Part shown: positions 1-12,780 of the stretch, piece by piece
Layout: each line of letters begins with the position of its first letter
How positions within the stretch are numbered: the stretch's first letter is position 1
Assembly (NCBI GenBank): GCA_026168455.1
Contig: CM047427.1
Span: 65,042,162 to 65,106,161 of the forward strand
Origin: Theocolax elegans
Taxonomy: Eukaryota > Arthropoda > Insecta > Hymenoptera > Cerocephalidae
Direction: 5' to 3'
Length of the DNA: 64,000 nucleotides
The notes under the pieces: generated by a model
Seen by the model: only the letters and a program-made list of their open reading frames with translations
Told to the model about the DNA's origin: nothing
Database searches by the model: none
Position numbers and translations under genes: made by a program

Positions 1-1944
1 ACAAAACATGTAATACTTTCAGTAGAAATATTGATAATGAAGAACAATTTTATTTTATTTCAACTTTAAGAAGTACTTTAACCAATATTAGGCATTATAG
101 TCATTTAATATTATTGAAATTCTTGTTTAATTTAATTATTATTTTTATTTTATTATTATTTGTTTTAAGATTTTTTTTATTCAGTAGTTAAAAGAATTTC
201 AATACATAGTACCCTGCCATGAAAAAGTAACTCATAACTAAGAGTTAAATACAAATTATTTTGTATTAATATTAAAGGTTACGTTTAATAAATATCAATG
301 GTGTTAGTGATATGAAGTGTGAATACACTATTTGTGATATTACTGCTTTGATGATAATTGATTGTTTTCAGTTAAAATTTCTTATCTATAAACTTATAGG
401 ATTTATTCTATAACTTTGTAGTAATAACCTGTAAACTCTTTAATAATAAATGTATAATTACTTATAATGTACAGAGTATATAGCGCATAGTAAAAAATGT
501 ATTTTTATAATGTAGCTTGTAATTTGTTAGTTAATATGCTATTTGACATATAACTTAATTATTTTGCAAAATAAAAGAAAATAAAAATTTATTTTACAAA
601 AACTGTAGTTAATTATTATTAATAAAAAAAGTTATAGCATAGTTATAGTTATAAAAAACTGAATAATAAATATATAATTAAATTTGTGTACTAATATATT
701 TATTTGTACCTGTTGCAAATATATAACAGTATTAATAATTATTATAATTTTAATTTAATTATATAAATAATTATTTATTATTAAACATAATATTAACTCA
801 TGCAGACATTTTACCTTGGCATGTAATAATTGGGTAAATGAAATATTATTAATAACTATTACTATAGCAAATATAACAAATATACTATATCAATATGAAA
901 TTTAGAAATTTGAACATAATTTGCATTTTCAACAATAATTTTATTAAATATTTTTCATTTGTTAATGAGTTGGCTACATGTATTATTAATATATATTAAA
1001 AATATAACTTAAAATCTTATTATTTACACATCCTTAAAAACATATCTTTATAAATATCACAACGTGGGTTTAAAGAATTATATATTATATTATTAATACA
1101 TACACTTTTAAGTAAAAACAGACATTTAATAAATTATTTTTTTTTAATTAATGGGACTTAGCATACACCTACAGTCAACATCTTTTATTTATAAAACAAT
1201 ACACTTTTTAAGTTTTGTAAAATTTACATTGTTTATAACTTTTAAAAAGTTATATCAGATTCGTTAATTCATTCTTAATACACTATAATAAATACTTGTT
1301 TCTATATATTAGACTCTTTGATTCCATATTTACATAGATGCAAGTACTTAAGAACAAACATCACGTTTCACCATGCAAGTTAAAATTAACTTCAGCAGAT
1401 ATTTAGTAGTTTTTTAATTAATAATTCTACTCAGATAAATTGGAATTAAAATAAAGTCATACATCTTTTTTTGCAATATCAATGAGAGTTTTAAATCTCT
1501 GTCTGTGGCTTTTTAAACTTTCTAAGTATATACATATAAAAGCTATATATTCAAATGAATTATAATAATATATTTTTAATCAAATTTTCTAAAATAAACT
1601 TTGAGCATTCTTTTGAATAACAAGTAACGATTGCAAAATTAACGATTGTATCTTTTATATACACATTAAAAAATGTTTTTACTTTAAGGCATTGTTTAAA
1701 CTTTTTAAAATATCATCATTTACAAAACTCACAGAAATACAAGTATGTGTCTTCTATAACTTATTTAATTTACATTCACAAAAAAATTTATATTATTGAC
1801 GTATTAATGACATAAGAAAAAAATTTAAGAATGTCGTATTATGTTTTGGTAATGCCACTTTTCTCTATTTCTCTAAGATTCGTTATTTATTTTATTCATT
1901 AGCATTAAAAATATAAACTCTTCTAAAGTGGACTTTGAATTTTA
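1..1944. other. AT-rich intergenic DNA, no gene seen
   Basis: This stretch is very AT-rich, with many short A/T runs and stops in all frames. I found no coding exon, RNA gene or terminal inverted repeat. The part next to 1945 is probably the 3' UTR of the C2orf42-like gene, which is transcribed leftward. Confidence 0.6.
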
Positions 1945-4728
1945 TTAATAACTTTTGGATAATGTAGCTTTTTTCCATTTTTGTGGAGATTCACTTTGTA
2001 TGTGTCCAAATTCAAATCTGATTCTAAGTTCGCCAATTTTCGATATAGGCAAAATATCTGGTATCCATTCGATTAAAAAAGGTGTTGGTTGTATTTGATG
2101 AGGAGAGGTGTTTCCTGTGAGATTAAAATGATTCTTATTATAGCAATAATCGTAAGATTTACAAGTCTGAAAAATTTGTTAGCTTTGATAAGCCATATAA
2201 TTTATTGATACTTAATAGTAAAATTAAAAAGCATATTCATTTTTTTATTTAAGTAATTATTAATATACGGTAATAAAACGGAACTACTGATTAACAATTA
2301 CTCTACAATAATATAATGTATTTGAATTAAGAATAAATCATATGCATTAAACTCACCAACTTTTAAAAACGTTTTCAGTTCAAGTGGTTTAATAAGTGCG
2401 TTATTTTCCGTTTTCTTGTACCTATCAATTTCAGTTTCTTCACGTTTATGAAGATCGTATGTCCCATCGGCGTTTTGTATAAAACTTCTAGTAATTTCAA
2501 GAGGAACTAGTGGTGTCTCAAAGATACTTTTAACATGTAAAATGTTGGTAATCTGCCAAGTATATTTGGTAAAAGTACCAAGAGGTATACCGTCTCTGCG
2601 TACAAAGGCCGTCGTTGAGTTAGGCAGTCGCTTTTTTTTGGTACCACAAGAGATACGTTCTCGTAAGCATTCAAAAAAGGCCTGTGGTATATGAAAAACT
2701 AATGGTTCTGGTTTTCCATCAAACTGAAAGTGCATAGTTTGGTTTATTCTTTCAGTTATTGAAGACAACCTACAACAGATATGGGAATTGTTATACAATT
2801 AAATATTTATTAGTTTTAAATTAAGTATACAAATTATTTAATAATGGTACAAACCATCTTATAAAGGATAAACTTGCACTAGACTCATCAACATTTTCAC
2901 AAATATCAGGATATTTTTTAGCACTTTGCAGAGACTTAGTTTTCAATTTTTTAGGCTCTACAGAATTTAAATTTGAAATGCCAAAATGATTTTTTTGTTG
3001 TTCACGTTTTCGTTTACTTAATATTTGAGTTTTGCGCTCTAAAGGTGTTTTTAGAGTTGGTATAATATTGGTGTTCATGGGTGTAGAATTTAATTGAAGG
3101 AGCTTAATACTGTTGGTATCAAGTAATACATTGTGTTCAAGAATTTTTAAGGAAGCACCATTGATATACTTAGCATCTTCGTTTAAAAGATGATAAGTGT
3201 CAATAATACTATCCAGTTTAGTATCTAACATGAGTGGATCTTGAATAATCTTTGTAGTACTTCCATCAAAAACTGCGTTCTGATCAATTACTTCTAAATG
3301 TTGTGTCTGAAACAATATTTCCATTTGAAATGTAAGTGGAAATATTTAAAAGTATGTAGAAATATTGAAATTGACTATTGAAATAACAACATTTACCTCT
3401 GATATAATATTAGTATTTATATTGTCAACAATATTGGTATTTAATAAAGCTGAATCTAAATTTATAGTATCAATGTCTAACCTATCAGTTTGTAAATTTT
3501 GAGTTGCTAAAGGATCATCTTTAAAGATAAGAAGATGTGTATCGTCAGATAAACTGTCTAAATCTAAAATATAATTAATCGATTATTTATTATTATAATT
3601 AAATTAAATTATATAACTAATGAAAAAATATAATTAAACTAACCAATTTCTATCAATTTATCAGTTTCATTTGTATTAAAATCAAAATCTAATGATTCTT
3701 GCATAAGCAAATTAGTTTGGTCAAGATTAATAAAGTATTGAAATTCTTCTGATAATTTAGGATCACTTGCAAATGCACATATACAAGCGTAAAAATGAAC
3801 ACATCGGTTGGCAGTATCAACTTCAATCTTATTCTCATTTACTTTGTAAGGCATCTAAATAGAATTAAAAATGCTTTATTTTCAAGAATTATATTATAAA
3901 TTAATTACATAAATATTTTAAAAATTTACCTTAAAAGATGAACAACTGCAGAAAAATTTATGTTCTACTTTATCTTTCAATTTTGTTGTAAAAAAAGAAA
4001 AATGTAAATAACCTAAAGGGTGTTTAGGAGAAACTTTGCATTTTACAGCCATTACATTTTTTGATACTCTCTGTACTAAAGGTCCTGAAGTTTCTGTAGC
4101 AAGTAACCAAATTTTTTGTTTCATTTCATTACTAACACTCAAAGATGATAAAATTGAATTACGTAAAGTTAATGGCTGTGCTTCAGCATAGCATCGCAAC
4201 GCTGCTTGAATATGTTGACAAATAGATGTCGACATGTCGGATAAATCTCTTTCCTATTTAATTAAATTTTGCATAATATTATTATTATTATTGAGAAATA
4301 TACAATGTATGTAACTAGGTTTTTAAAATTGTTAAACTTACATGACACTGTAATACACTATTATTAAAGCTTTTTTCACAATAATCAACAAAACAAAGAG
4401 CAGTACTTTGAGATATTGAAGCTATTATTTCACTAGAAGAAGATAAATTATGAATTGGTAACTGTACAAATCCTCGATAGTCAGGACCTTTGTCCCGCAT
4501 TCTAACAGAAAATAGTTGGACGGTTGATCCAGTAATGAGTTTGCAAGCTTCTGTAGATAATTTACGTTTTTCACCAGGTTCTTTGAAAACAGCATCGCAA
4601 AATTTATTTTTACAGCAAGATCCTCGAGAACCATTGTAAGTTCCACACTTAGGACATTTACGAATCCCTCTTAATGTGGCTTTGCCTAAATCTGCAAGTA
4701 GTGTACGGAAACGATCCTCGGTAGTCAT
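1945..4728 (-). CDS. C2orf42: C2orf42 homolog (conserved metazoan protein of unknown function)
   Basis: Seven exons join in frame: 4728-4342, 4253-3930, 3854-3644, 3563-3397, 3306-2855, 2769-2357 and 2114-1945, giving 707 aa. All introns are GT-AG. The start is the ATG at 4728. From memory the product matches human C2orf42 at both ends. The N-terminus has the motif [20 protein letters not shown] with a zinc-ribbon-like cysteine set (C25, C28, C39, C44). The C-terminus, from about residue 514, has the stretch [14 protein letters not shown] followed by ELKTFLKVG and IEWIPDILP. The middle (about residues 310-505, exons 4-5) is Asn/Ser/Thr/Leu-rich, poorly conserved, and makes the protein longer than my memory of the human form (about 574 aa). 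No function is assigned to the family as far as I know. The cysteine cluster suggests metal or nucleic-acid binding, which is inference only. Confidence 0.93.
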
Positions 4729-6142
4729 TATAGATAATACAGATTTTCTACAAAAGAAAATGAATTGTGATATAATAATTTGTAATTATAAAATATCTAT
4801 AATTAGTTTTATAAAATATAAATATAATTGCAGATACTTTAATGTATTTAAAAACAAGTGATTAAATTATAAAAATTAAAAAAATTCATATTTATTAATT
4901 TGTTATAAAATTTAAAAATATATCTGTGTTATTATTACCTTAGACATAAATTTTGTAAACAATAAATATAACCTTTCGAAGCTTAAGGTTTTACACAACC
5001 TTATATTGAATTTACATTTTGTGTAATGAATTCGTGACTTACTTAGTATAAAAAAATAACATTACATTATAAATACCTATTTTAACATAATTCTTTGGCA
5101 ATAAACAGCCTTTAACAATAAACAAGTTCACGACTTTTCTTTTTATTTTTGTACCCTCACAGCCTACACAAACGCACACACACACGCACACTATGCATCT
5201 CCAATTTTGATTGGTTGGTATTGCCTGTGAATATATATAGGTATATTTATATGCACATTGATGCTGTCGATGCTGGATGCACCTCGTAAAAATGCAATAT
5301 ATAGTCCAGTAAAAATAGGTCAAAAATCGAATTGTCAGTTGATGACTGCATTTTTTATATTTGGTTAATCGAGGTCGTATAAAATGATTCTGTAATTGCA
5401 GATGTGCACACAGACTTGAATTTTTGAAAATGTGAATTTTGTAAAAATATAATTAATTTCTATTAAATCTTGGAATTATTAATTAACATAAAAATAATGC
5501 TTTATGTGAAAGTATTCAAACACACTTTTTTAATTAATTATAAATAGTTAATTCCTTCTAATGTGTAAAATATTTTATTAAAATGTTGTGTTAATAATGA
5601 CTTTAGATTTAATATATGTGTTTTATGTATGTATATATATTTTTTAATTAATATATTTATGTTACAATAAAATGCGTTATATTATACTTTTCCTTTACTT
5701 GATATACAGAAATTGTATAACTTAAACGGATGTGCAATGGGATAGATAATGATATAAATTATTAAAAACTGTTTTGTGTTTTTATCATATATATATTTAT
5801 TTATTTTTATTAACGAACAATATAATTTTATTTGTAAATTAAACATACACAATCGATTATTTATCAATTATATGAACTAAACTCGGTCGGTTATTACGGC
5901 GTTGAGCCTTGCAATGTGGAATAAATAAACAAAATATATAGTAAAGATAAAATGCATGATAAAATACATAAATATTTTATAATATATTAATACACTTAGA
6001 TTGTGAAATAAAAAAAATAAAAAAATCTTTAGATAAACTTTTAGTAATTACAACTTCTAAATATATTTAATAAAAAAACTCACTCAAGTATAAATTGAAA
6101 AATAAATTTTTTTCATATTTAACGTGTATACCTATATTTAGT
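4729..6142. other. Intergenic region with C2orf42 5' flank
   Basis: The first few hundred bases are the likely promoter and 5' UTR of the leftward C2orf42-like gene. A short AC-rich simple repeat lies near 5165-5190. The rest is AT-rich with no supported gene. Confidence 0.5.
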
Positions 6143-7665
6143 AGCATTTGGGTTGTTTAAAATCGTCTTTAAATGCTGGATCATCACATCACATTAATTT
6201 GACACTGCTGGATTTTACCGTCTGCATCATTGTTTCAACATTCCAATCAAATTTTTGTTTTGGGTTCTCTTGTATACTCTTTTTTTGAGGGCATCTTTTC
6301 ATTTATCATCTCTTATTATCGCCTCCATTAATTTCGCGTTTTTTTCAATTCTGAAAGTAAACCGCATAATATAATATAATTCGAATTTAACTACAGATCC
6401 CAATTCTCGAATAAAAATGCAAATTTTTAATAAAATAAGGTACACTGCCAGTCACTTACTTTTACCCCCCCCCCTGGAGCAAAATAGGATACAGTTTAAA
6501 GTTTTGTATCTTTGAAAGAGATCATCGTACAAAAACCAGTCGGAGACCATTTGAAAGCTTATTTTAATACCTTTCGATTGGCCTAAGTCACTTATGAAAA
6601 ATACTATTTTTTGAAACTATTAAATGGCAATAAACTAGTTTCAAAAAAAAAATTTTTGGACACCTTTCTGAATTCAATGTACTTTTCAAAAGATTGACGA
6701 AACCAAAAAGTTATCCAGATAGATTTTTAGCTTTTTTCAACAGCTTCCGACTGGTTTTTTTTTCATTTTTGTAACTTTATTTTAAACAAAGTTACGGTAG
6801 TTTTTGCTCGAAAATAGCCTTTTTTTAAATCTAAATATATTAAAAACTTTTATAGATACAAAAAAATGATAAAGAGAAAAAATGTCACTTTTATATCGTA
6901 GAATATGAAAATGTTTTAAGTAAGAGCAAACAAAAAAATTTTTTATTAATTGTATTTTTTACCTCTGCAGGTTGATTTTTTTCAAAGATGATTGTACTTA
7001 AAAAAAATACAGGCAATAAAAAATTTTTTTGTTTGCTCTTACTTAAAACATTTTCATATTCTACGATATAAAAGTGACATTTTTTCTCTTTATCATTTTT
7101 TTGTATCTATAAAAGTTTTTAATATATTTAGATTTTAAAAAAAAGCTATTTTCGAGCAAAAACTACCGTAACTTTGTTTAAAATAAAGTTACAAAAATGA
7201 AAAAAAAACCAGTCGAAAGCTGTTGAAAAAAGCTAAAAATCTATCCGGATAACTTTTTGGTTTCGTCAATCTTTTGAAAACTACATTGAATTCAAAAAGG
7301 TGTCCAAAAATTTTGTTTTTTAAACTAGTTTATTGCCATTTAATAGTTTCAAAAAATAGTATTTTTTATAAGTGACTTAGGCCAATCGAAAGGTATTAAA
7401 ATAAGCTTTCAAATGGTCTCCGACTGGTTTTTGTACGATGATCTCTTTCAAAGATACAAAACTTTAAACTTTATCCTATTTTGCTCCAGGGGGGTAAAAG
7501 TAAGTGACTGGCAGTGTATATTTTAATAAGTATGTACACACCGGTATTCAATGATGTGTTACCATCAGCAGCAAGAGTACCACATGAAAGAATACCACTG
7601 GGTGTCAATCCTTTCAAATTAAGTATGCATGCTTACCTAAAAGTGGAATAAGATCGAGACATTTT
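6143..7665 (-). pseudogene. Decayed small gene, split by a fold-back element
   Basis: Reading the minus strand, an ATG at 7665 opens a short exon (MSRSYSTF) that ends at a good donor (GTAAGC) near 7637. An acceptor at about 6345 (TTTACTTTCAG) then continues in frame with a coding-like stretch beginning IEKNAKLMEAIIRDDK. A stop follows. One frame away, coding-like sequence resumes (KRCPQKKSIQENPK, then FDWNVETMMQTVKSSS), with another in-frame TGA before it ends near 6143. Between the two parts sits the 1.07-kb fold-back element, plus a third coding-like piece at 7541-7632 (contains SGILSCGTLAADG). I do not recognise the protein. The frameshift, the two stops and the large insertion make a pseudogene the simplest reading. 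An assembly error, or a living gene with different splicing, is possible. Confidence 0.4.
6443..7516. mobile_element. Long fold-back (palindromic) MITE, TA-flanked
   Basis: The two halves are near-perfect inverted copies: arms of about 500 bp (6443-6945 and 7013-7516) around a loop of about 65 bp. The ends read CACTGCCAGTCACTTAC and its complement, and each is followed by TA (6441-6442 and 7517-7518), as in Tc1/mariner insertions. The left end carries a longer C run than the right. There is no open reading frame, so it is non-autonomous. RNA across it would form a hairpin about 500 bp long. Confidence 0.88.
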
Positions 7666-7789
7666 TGCAACCGGTTTAATTTTATTATGCATTATATTGT
7701 TGAAACTACTATTCATATACGAATAATGAAAAATTAATTTTAAATTTACCTTGGGGTGTTATTTAACGTGCTACTTATAACTGCTGTTG

Positions 7790-8220
7790 TTAACGGGATG
7801 TCGGATCTAAATTACAGGAATCTGTACCTTTCAACCCAAAAATTCTATTTAAAATATTAAATTAAAAATCTTTAAAAATTCATATAACTTAAAACATAAG
7901 AAAGGGCTTGACGTTTTGATTTTAAAAAAAAAAAATCATTTTTTAAATTGTAATTGAGTAACCAATATTTGGTCGGTAATTATTAGTCAAAAAAGGCATG
8001 AAATTTCAACGCAAACATCATAATCAAATTATGGATTTAAAAATCTGGAAAAATTTGGATATATTATTTAAAACATGCCTAAGGGCCTGTCGTTTAGAAA
8101 TTTAAAAAAAAAATTTATTTATTTATTTGTAAAAGAAAATTAAAAAATGACCATTTTCTTTAGTTAATATTTCTCTCTTTATTTTAAGTAAAAATTGAGA
8201 AAAAGGTGGTCATTTTAGCA
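7790..8220. mobile_element. Degraded piggyBac-like MITE (relative of the 62244 copy)
   Basis: This begins TTAACGGGATGTCGGATC and stays collinear with the intact copy at 62244-62635: the phrase 'cctttcaac', then a region ending in 'tgaccattttct'. The right terminal repeat is lost or diverged, so the right boundary is approximate. It has no coding capacity. Confidence 0.6.
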
Positions 8221-9907
8221 TGTCGACATTAAAATTGTTATTCAAAATACTTGGTTCTTTTTACAAAACTTTTATTTCTGGATAACAATCAATAGCATTA
8301 AAAAATTATAATTAAAGTGTAAAAATGAAGTATTTGATCTAGATTTGCCGCATAAGTTTGTATTCCGAGTGAGCGGGATCCGCTGACTGCCTCTATCTAA
8401 CTGCCTCGTTCAATATCGATTTTGTTCACTTCAACTCGCTTATATTTTTAAATTGATAAAAATATTAAATATTAATTTTGAAAATAAGCTGAGTAATAGA
8501 TTAAAAAAGAAAAAAATTATCTCGGGTTATATATAATTAAACTACAACAATGAATTTTTTTTCAAAAGACGTAAAAAAAATATGAGTAATACAAGTATGT
8601 ATATTATATTATCTTAATATTAAATATAATTATTAACAAAAATTGATCCAATAATCGTTCAATTTATTCAAATTAATTTTTGAACATTAAAAAATTAAAT
8701 TAAAATTAAATAGCTATAAAACATTAAAATATCAATATTGAAAAATGTACAGTCCTTGGCTGGCTTCTTCACAATGTTCGAAAGTCTTATTTTTTACATC
8801 TAAAATGAACACCTTTTTTAGAAAAAATTGTTTTTTCTAAAAAACTCAAAAGATATCGGTTTCAAATTTTCTGTACTTCCAATATATGCCAAATGTAATG
8901 TCTTATCATTGTTATTTGAGTTCCTATCTTAAATTTAATATTATAAAAAGGTCGAAAAACGTAGATTTTTGCGCATCAAACTTAATTTCTTAACAAATTA
9001 ATTACGCGATCTTGACAAACTTTGTTTCACTGGATAGATATTTTCCTACAAAAAGTATTTAAAACTTTTTTAAATGAGAGGCGTACAGAAATTTTGTTTG
9101 GGAAATAGTTGGGCTAAGTCTTGTTTATTTCATATTATATAAATGTATTTTTTTTGTCGACAATATTATTTTTTCACAATAAAAGTCTAATTTGACTGGA
9201 CTATAACTAAACAATATATACTCATGTATTTTCAGATTTTTAAATCACTATAATTAAAGACACGTGATGTCAAAATGAATTATTCACACATTTCAATGAC
9301 GATAAATTTAATGATTATACCAGTTCTATACTGATTATTATTCAACTGTAACAAAAAAATGCTTATATATAAGAAAGGAAATATTCAAAATAGAATTAGA
9401 AGTTTTCTGGAAGAGTTAAATTTACACCGATTATTTTTTTAATTTTATTCGCACGTAAAAAGTGTATTTATCATCGTATAGATGTGGAATGACTGATGAG
9501 ATTTTCCAGTGTTAATTAATTTAAAATGTAAAAAAAGGTGTTAATTAATTTATTTATGAAAATTATAAATATAAATCAAATTTAAAACAACAAAATCATT
9601 ATTTATAAATATATTCCATATTCTAAATGCTAAAAATATCAATATTGTTCTAGTATAATTCAGATCATGTTATACATAAATATCTTTCTTCATTTTCTGT
9701 TTTGGCACAAATAAAAGTTACAATTATTTAAAATGTAAATAAATTTAAAAAAGCTATCGAAAAGTATTCGATCGAAACTGATCGATTTGCATGTCAATAA
9801 ATAAAAAGTTTGCGATGTTTATTAACAATTGCCATTAGTAATGCGTGTTATTAAAAATCTTATTTAATTAAACATTACATAGTACTTCAATTTGTGAACA
9901 TATATCA
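8221..9907. other. AT-rich repeat-like intergenic sequence
   Basis: No gene is visible. Text around 8750-9120 is less AT-biased and resembles old repeat sequence in style, but I could not find its ends or a second copy in the window. Confidence 0.4.
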
Positions 9908-9923
9908 TTTAGTGAGTTTATAT

Positions 9924-10351
9924 TTTTTTGATTTTGTGCACTCTTTTTCCTGGCACTTCCTACCGTTTATCCCCCTGGGGACTTTAACGGTGTCCACCTA
10001 CCACCTATGTGTGGGTGCTTTTTATCCATCCCTTAACAAACCCACTATATCGCATTCGCCCGGGGTTATGCCCGTGGATGAGGGAAACCTGTGAAGCAGG
10101 GAAAACCTCACCCGAGATGGCCGGTGTATTCGAAACATTCTTTTTGGGTGTCAAAGTCACATTGCGTAGGCCTTGACACCGAAACCGAATGTTTCACACC
10201 TCCCGCTCACGTTGTGAAGTGTGAAAAAACACCTAACCTGCCACGAAAGCCGCACGAGAATGGTCTCCCATCCAAGTACTAACCGCGCTCAGCGCTGCTT
10301 AACTTTCGTGATCGGCCGAGGTGCGTCTCCGCCACTCCCCCACCGCGTCGG
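9924..10351 (-). mobile_element. 5S-rRNA-derived SINE (SINE3 type)
   Basis: On the minus strand the element starts with a 5S rRNA-like head (about 10322-10256) that includes GTTAAGCAGCGCTGAGCGCG and GTTAGTACTTGGATGGGAGAC. These match the 5S internal Pol III control region (A box, intermediate element, C box). Next comes a unique body with an internal hairpin (10132-10196: GAAACATTC and GGGTGTCAA face TTGACACC and GAATGTTTC). It ends in an A-rich tail at the 9924 end. Flanking 16-bp direct repeats show it was inserted as a unit of about 428 bp. Its base composition is richer in G+C than the surroundings. The short ORFs inside it are not genes. Confidence 0.88.
10256..10322 (-). promoter_or_regulatory. 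5S-like internal Pol III promoter region of the SINE
   Basis: This is the 5S-like block in the SINE head. It keeps recognisable A-box and C-box equivalents of 5S rRNA, so it could in principle recruit TFIIIA/TFIIIC. It is not a full-length 5S gene: the 3' half of 5S is replaced by unrelated SINE body. Confidence 0.7.
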
Positions 10352-10965
10352 TTTAGTGAGTTTATATATAGTCAACACTTTATTTTTATGTTTTTTTCGA
10401 AATCCAAATTTATTAGTATTGAAGAGGAGAATTTTTTATTTTTAATATTGTAAATGTAATTTTCTGTATAGTGATAAAGGTAATCTGTGGCAGATCTATA
10501 TTATCAAAATCCTTTATATTTTCTCGAATAGATTTGAAACTTTTGTTCGCGAGTTTTTCAATTAGTTTGTACAACGTATAACAGATCAAGGCTATAAAAT
10601 AAGTTTCACGCTCGGTCATTATCTATATCCTTCGTTTCATAACAATTAAAAATATTTCTTGATTTTTTAAACAAATTACATTATTATTATTAACTTTTAT
10701 TTAAAATTTTTTTGGTTAATTGATATGTAACATAACTATTTTAATTTATTAAATGAGACTCTATATTCTGATTTTTTTCCATATTGGACTTATCACAGGA
10801 AATCTTAGGAACCATTTCATCGAATAGGCTGAAATTTTAACAGTAACTTTTAATTAAATATGATTTTAATCCACTTGAGCGGAACAGACTGTGTTAACAA
10901 TGTAATAAAAAAAATTATTTTGACCAAATTATTTAAAAAAGTTGAAAAGAATTAAGATATATATA

Positions 10966-11570
10966 TGGGCTACTTCACGTCAAGTGATACGATGAAAATT
11001 TTAAATCGCTCCAAAATTTGATAACAGGCTGGAAATATCTTCTATCTATATATATATCTAGGTGTAAATTATGCCCTAAAATACATGAAAATTAGTGATT
11101 TTATGAGGTTTATGAGGCATAACTTACACCAGCGGTCTTGGCCAATAATCTAACCCAAGCCATTCGAAAGCCCTCGAAAAATGTGAACTTTTGAGAGGTG
11201 TTAGACTAAAATCGATTATGGTGTGGTAGCCTTTTTTTGATATTCAATATTTACGGTCGTTCTATCTCTTCGAGATTTTAAAATTAAGAATTGTAACCTA
11301 GGTAGATAAGTTCTAAAGATTATTTTGAACAAAAGTTGTTTGTAAGGTTTTTTCAAAAAAACCAATAGTATTTGAGATAAATGGCTTTGAAAATAGAAAT
11401 TTTTCTAAAAAATTGAAAAATTTCCATTTTTCATGATGGAATAACTCTTAGGCAAATTTTTTTTAACACCTAAAATTTTGTTTCTATCTTCTGGAAGATA
11501 TTTCCAGCCTGTTGTCAAATTTTGGAGCGATTTAAAATTTTCATCGTACCACTTGACGTGAAATAGCCCA
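10966..11570. mobile_element. Fold-back MITE, family A, copy 1 (deleted left arm)
   Basis: The ends read TGGGCTACTTCACGTCAAG and the complementary CTTGACGTGAAATAGCCCA, flanked by TA on each side (10964-10965 and 11571-11572). The centre contains TTTATGAGGTTTATGAGGCATAAC. Compared with the 950-bp copy at 23563-24512, the left arm has lost its inner part, leaving an asymmetric 605-bp element without coding capacity. Confidence 0.85.
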
Positions 11571-12772
11571 TATATTTGCAATTGTTATGAAAAAAATATT
11601 CACTGTTAATATTGAATAGTTATTCTTCAATTTTAACCCGAGCTCGTCCTTTTAATGGATCTCTGCAATCATCGACTTACCAACTCATGAGTGCAATTCA
11701 CAAATACCATTATCCTATATGCTTGCTGGTGAGTGGGAGATTTATAGAGATCAAATTAGATTTCTTCATATTTCTATTTTTTACGAATTAAGTAAGCTTA
11801 AAAGTTTGTTTGTTCCATGAGCTTGGATTTGTATTGTTTAGTCAGGAATGTGAGCACGTTATTGTAATTAGTGTAGGAAAGACATTTATTTTTGGAGGGC
11901 TGCAATCATTGCTTGAATTGTTAATATTATTACAAAGGATACAACTAGATATGAAAAACTTTGTTACTGGGGATATATAAACTGTGATTTTGGATTGCGA
12001 ATAGTTGTTATTAATTGTTTATATCTATGTTGTTTCTAATATAATCAATTACTAATATTTTTCGTTAACATTCACTAAAGGTTTTTGTAGACAATGTTTA
12101 AAAAAGAAAATAATAAATATTTGAATTAAAAAAATTTATTGAAAACTGTAATAATTAACAAGTGTAATATTTTAACTAAAATATTAATTTTTAACAAAAA
12201 TCTTCAGTATATGTAAAAAACTGAAAATATTGGTTAATAATTATTGATTATATATTAGATACAAAATTTATATATACAATTAATAAGTATTATAGTAAAA
12301 TACGTCAAAATATGTTGAAAATATATTCAAAATCAGATGTTTATATGCTATTAACTGAAATTTTAAAAAATTAAAAATATGTCGGACACGCTTTAAGATT
12401 TTGATTTTTGAGCTTACCCAAGGGATGTAATCACTTAAAAAGTGACTACATGCTGACAAATGATTTCTTATTATTTGGGAAGTTTAAGCAGATTTCCAAT
12501 TGAATTACAAGAGATTGGCATGAGATCTCACTTAAGATTTTGCACTAGGGTGGGAAATGGTTGAGTTGATTATTCAAGTATTGGAGAGATCAACTTGCGT
12601 ATATCAGGCGCGGTCTCACCAACAACTAGTTATTTTCGTATCCATAGCCCAATGAGTAAAACTATATATCATATAAGGTGATTTAAAAAAATTACAAATC
12701 TAGTATGGTATTAAGTGGCGGGAGAGTAGTCTGGCTGATTTCTCCCAGACTTTTAAAAATTATTAGTATCTG
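11390..12772. repeat. 1.38-kb duplicated segment, left copy
   Basis: This runs from inside the right arm of the fold-back MITE to the edge of the 65-bp array and is repeated almost base for base at 14662-16042 (offset about 3272). I saw only a handful of differences, for example 'ccatagccc' versus 'ccatatccc' and 'ttacaaatc' versus 'ttacaaaatc'. No coding exon is visible. Confidence 0.93.
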
Positions 12773-12780
12773 TTTAAAAA

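Larger units (their letters stand above)
9908..10367. repeat. 16-bp target-site duplications of the SINE
   Basis: The sequence TTTAGTGAGTTTATAT occurs exactly at 9908-9923 and again at 10352-10367, directly flanking the retroposon. Direct repeats of this length are typical of LINE-mediated (target-primed) insertion. Confidence 0.9.

Noticed and set aside
6143..6336. In-frame TGA as selenocysteine in the decayed gene
   Set aside because: There is also a frameshift and another stop, I saw no SECIS-like hairpin, and selenoprotein loss is reported for Hymenoptera. Pseudogene decay is simpler.
9894..10445. Three overlapping plus-strand ORFs
   Set aside because: They fall in the 5S-derived SINE and exist only because its composition is less AT-rich.
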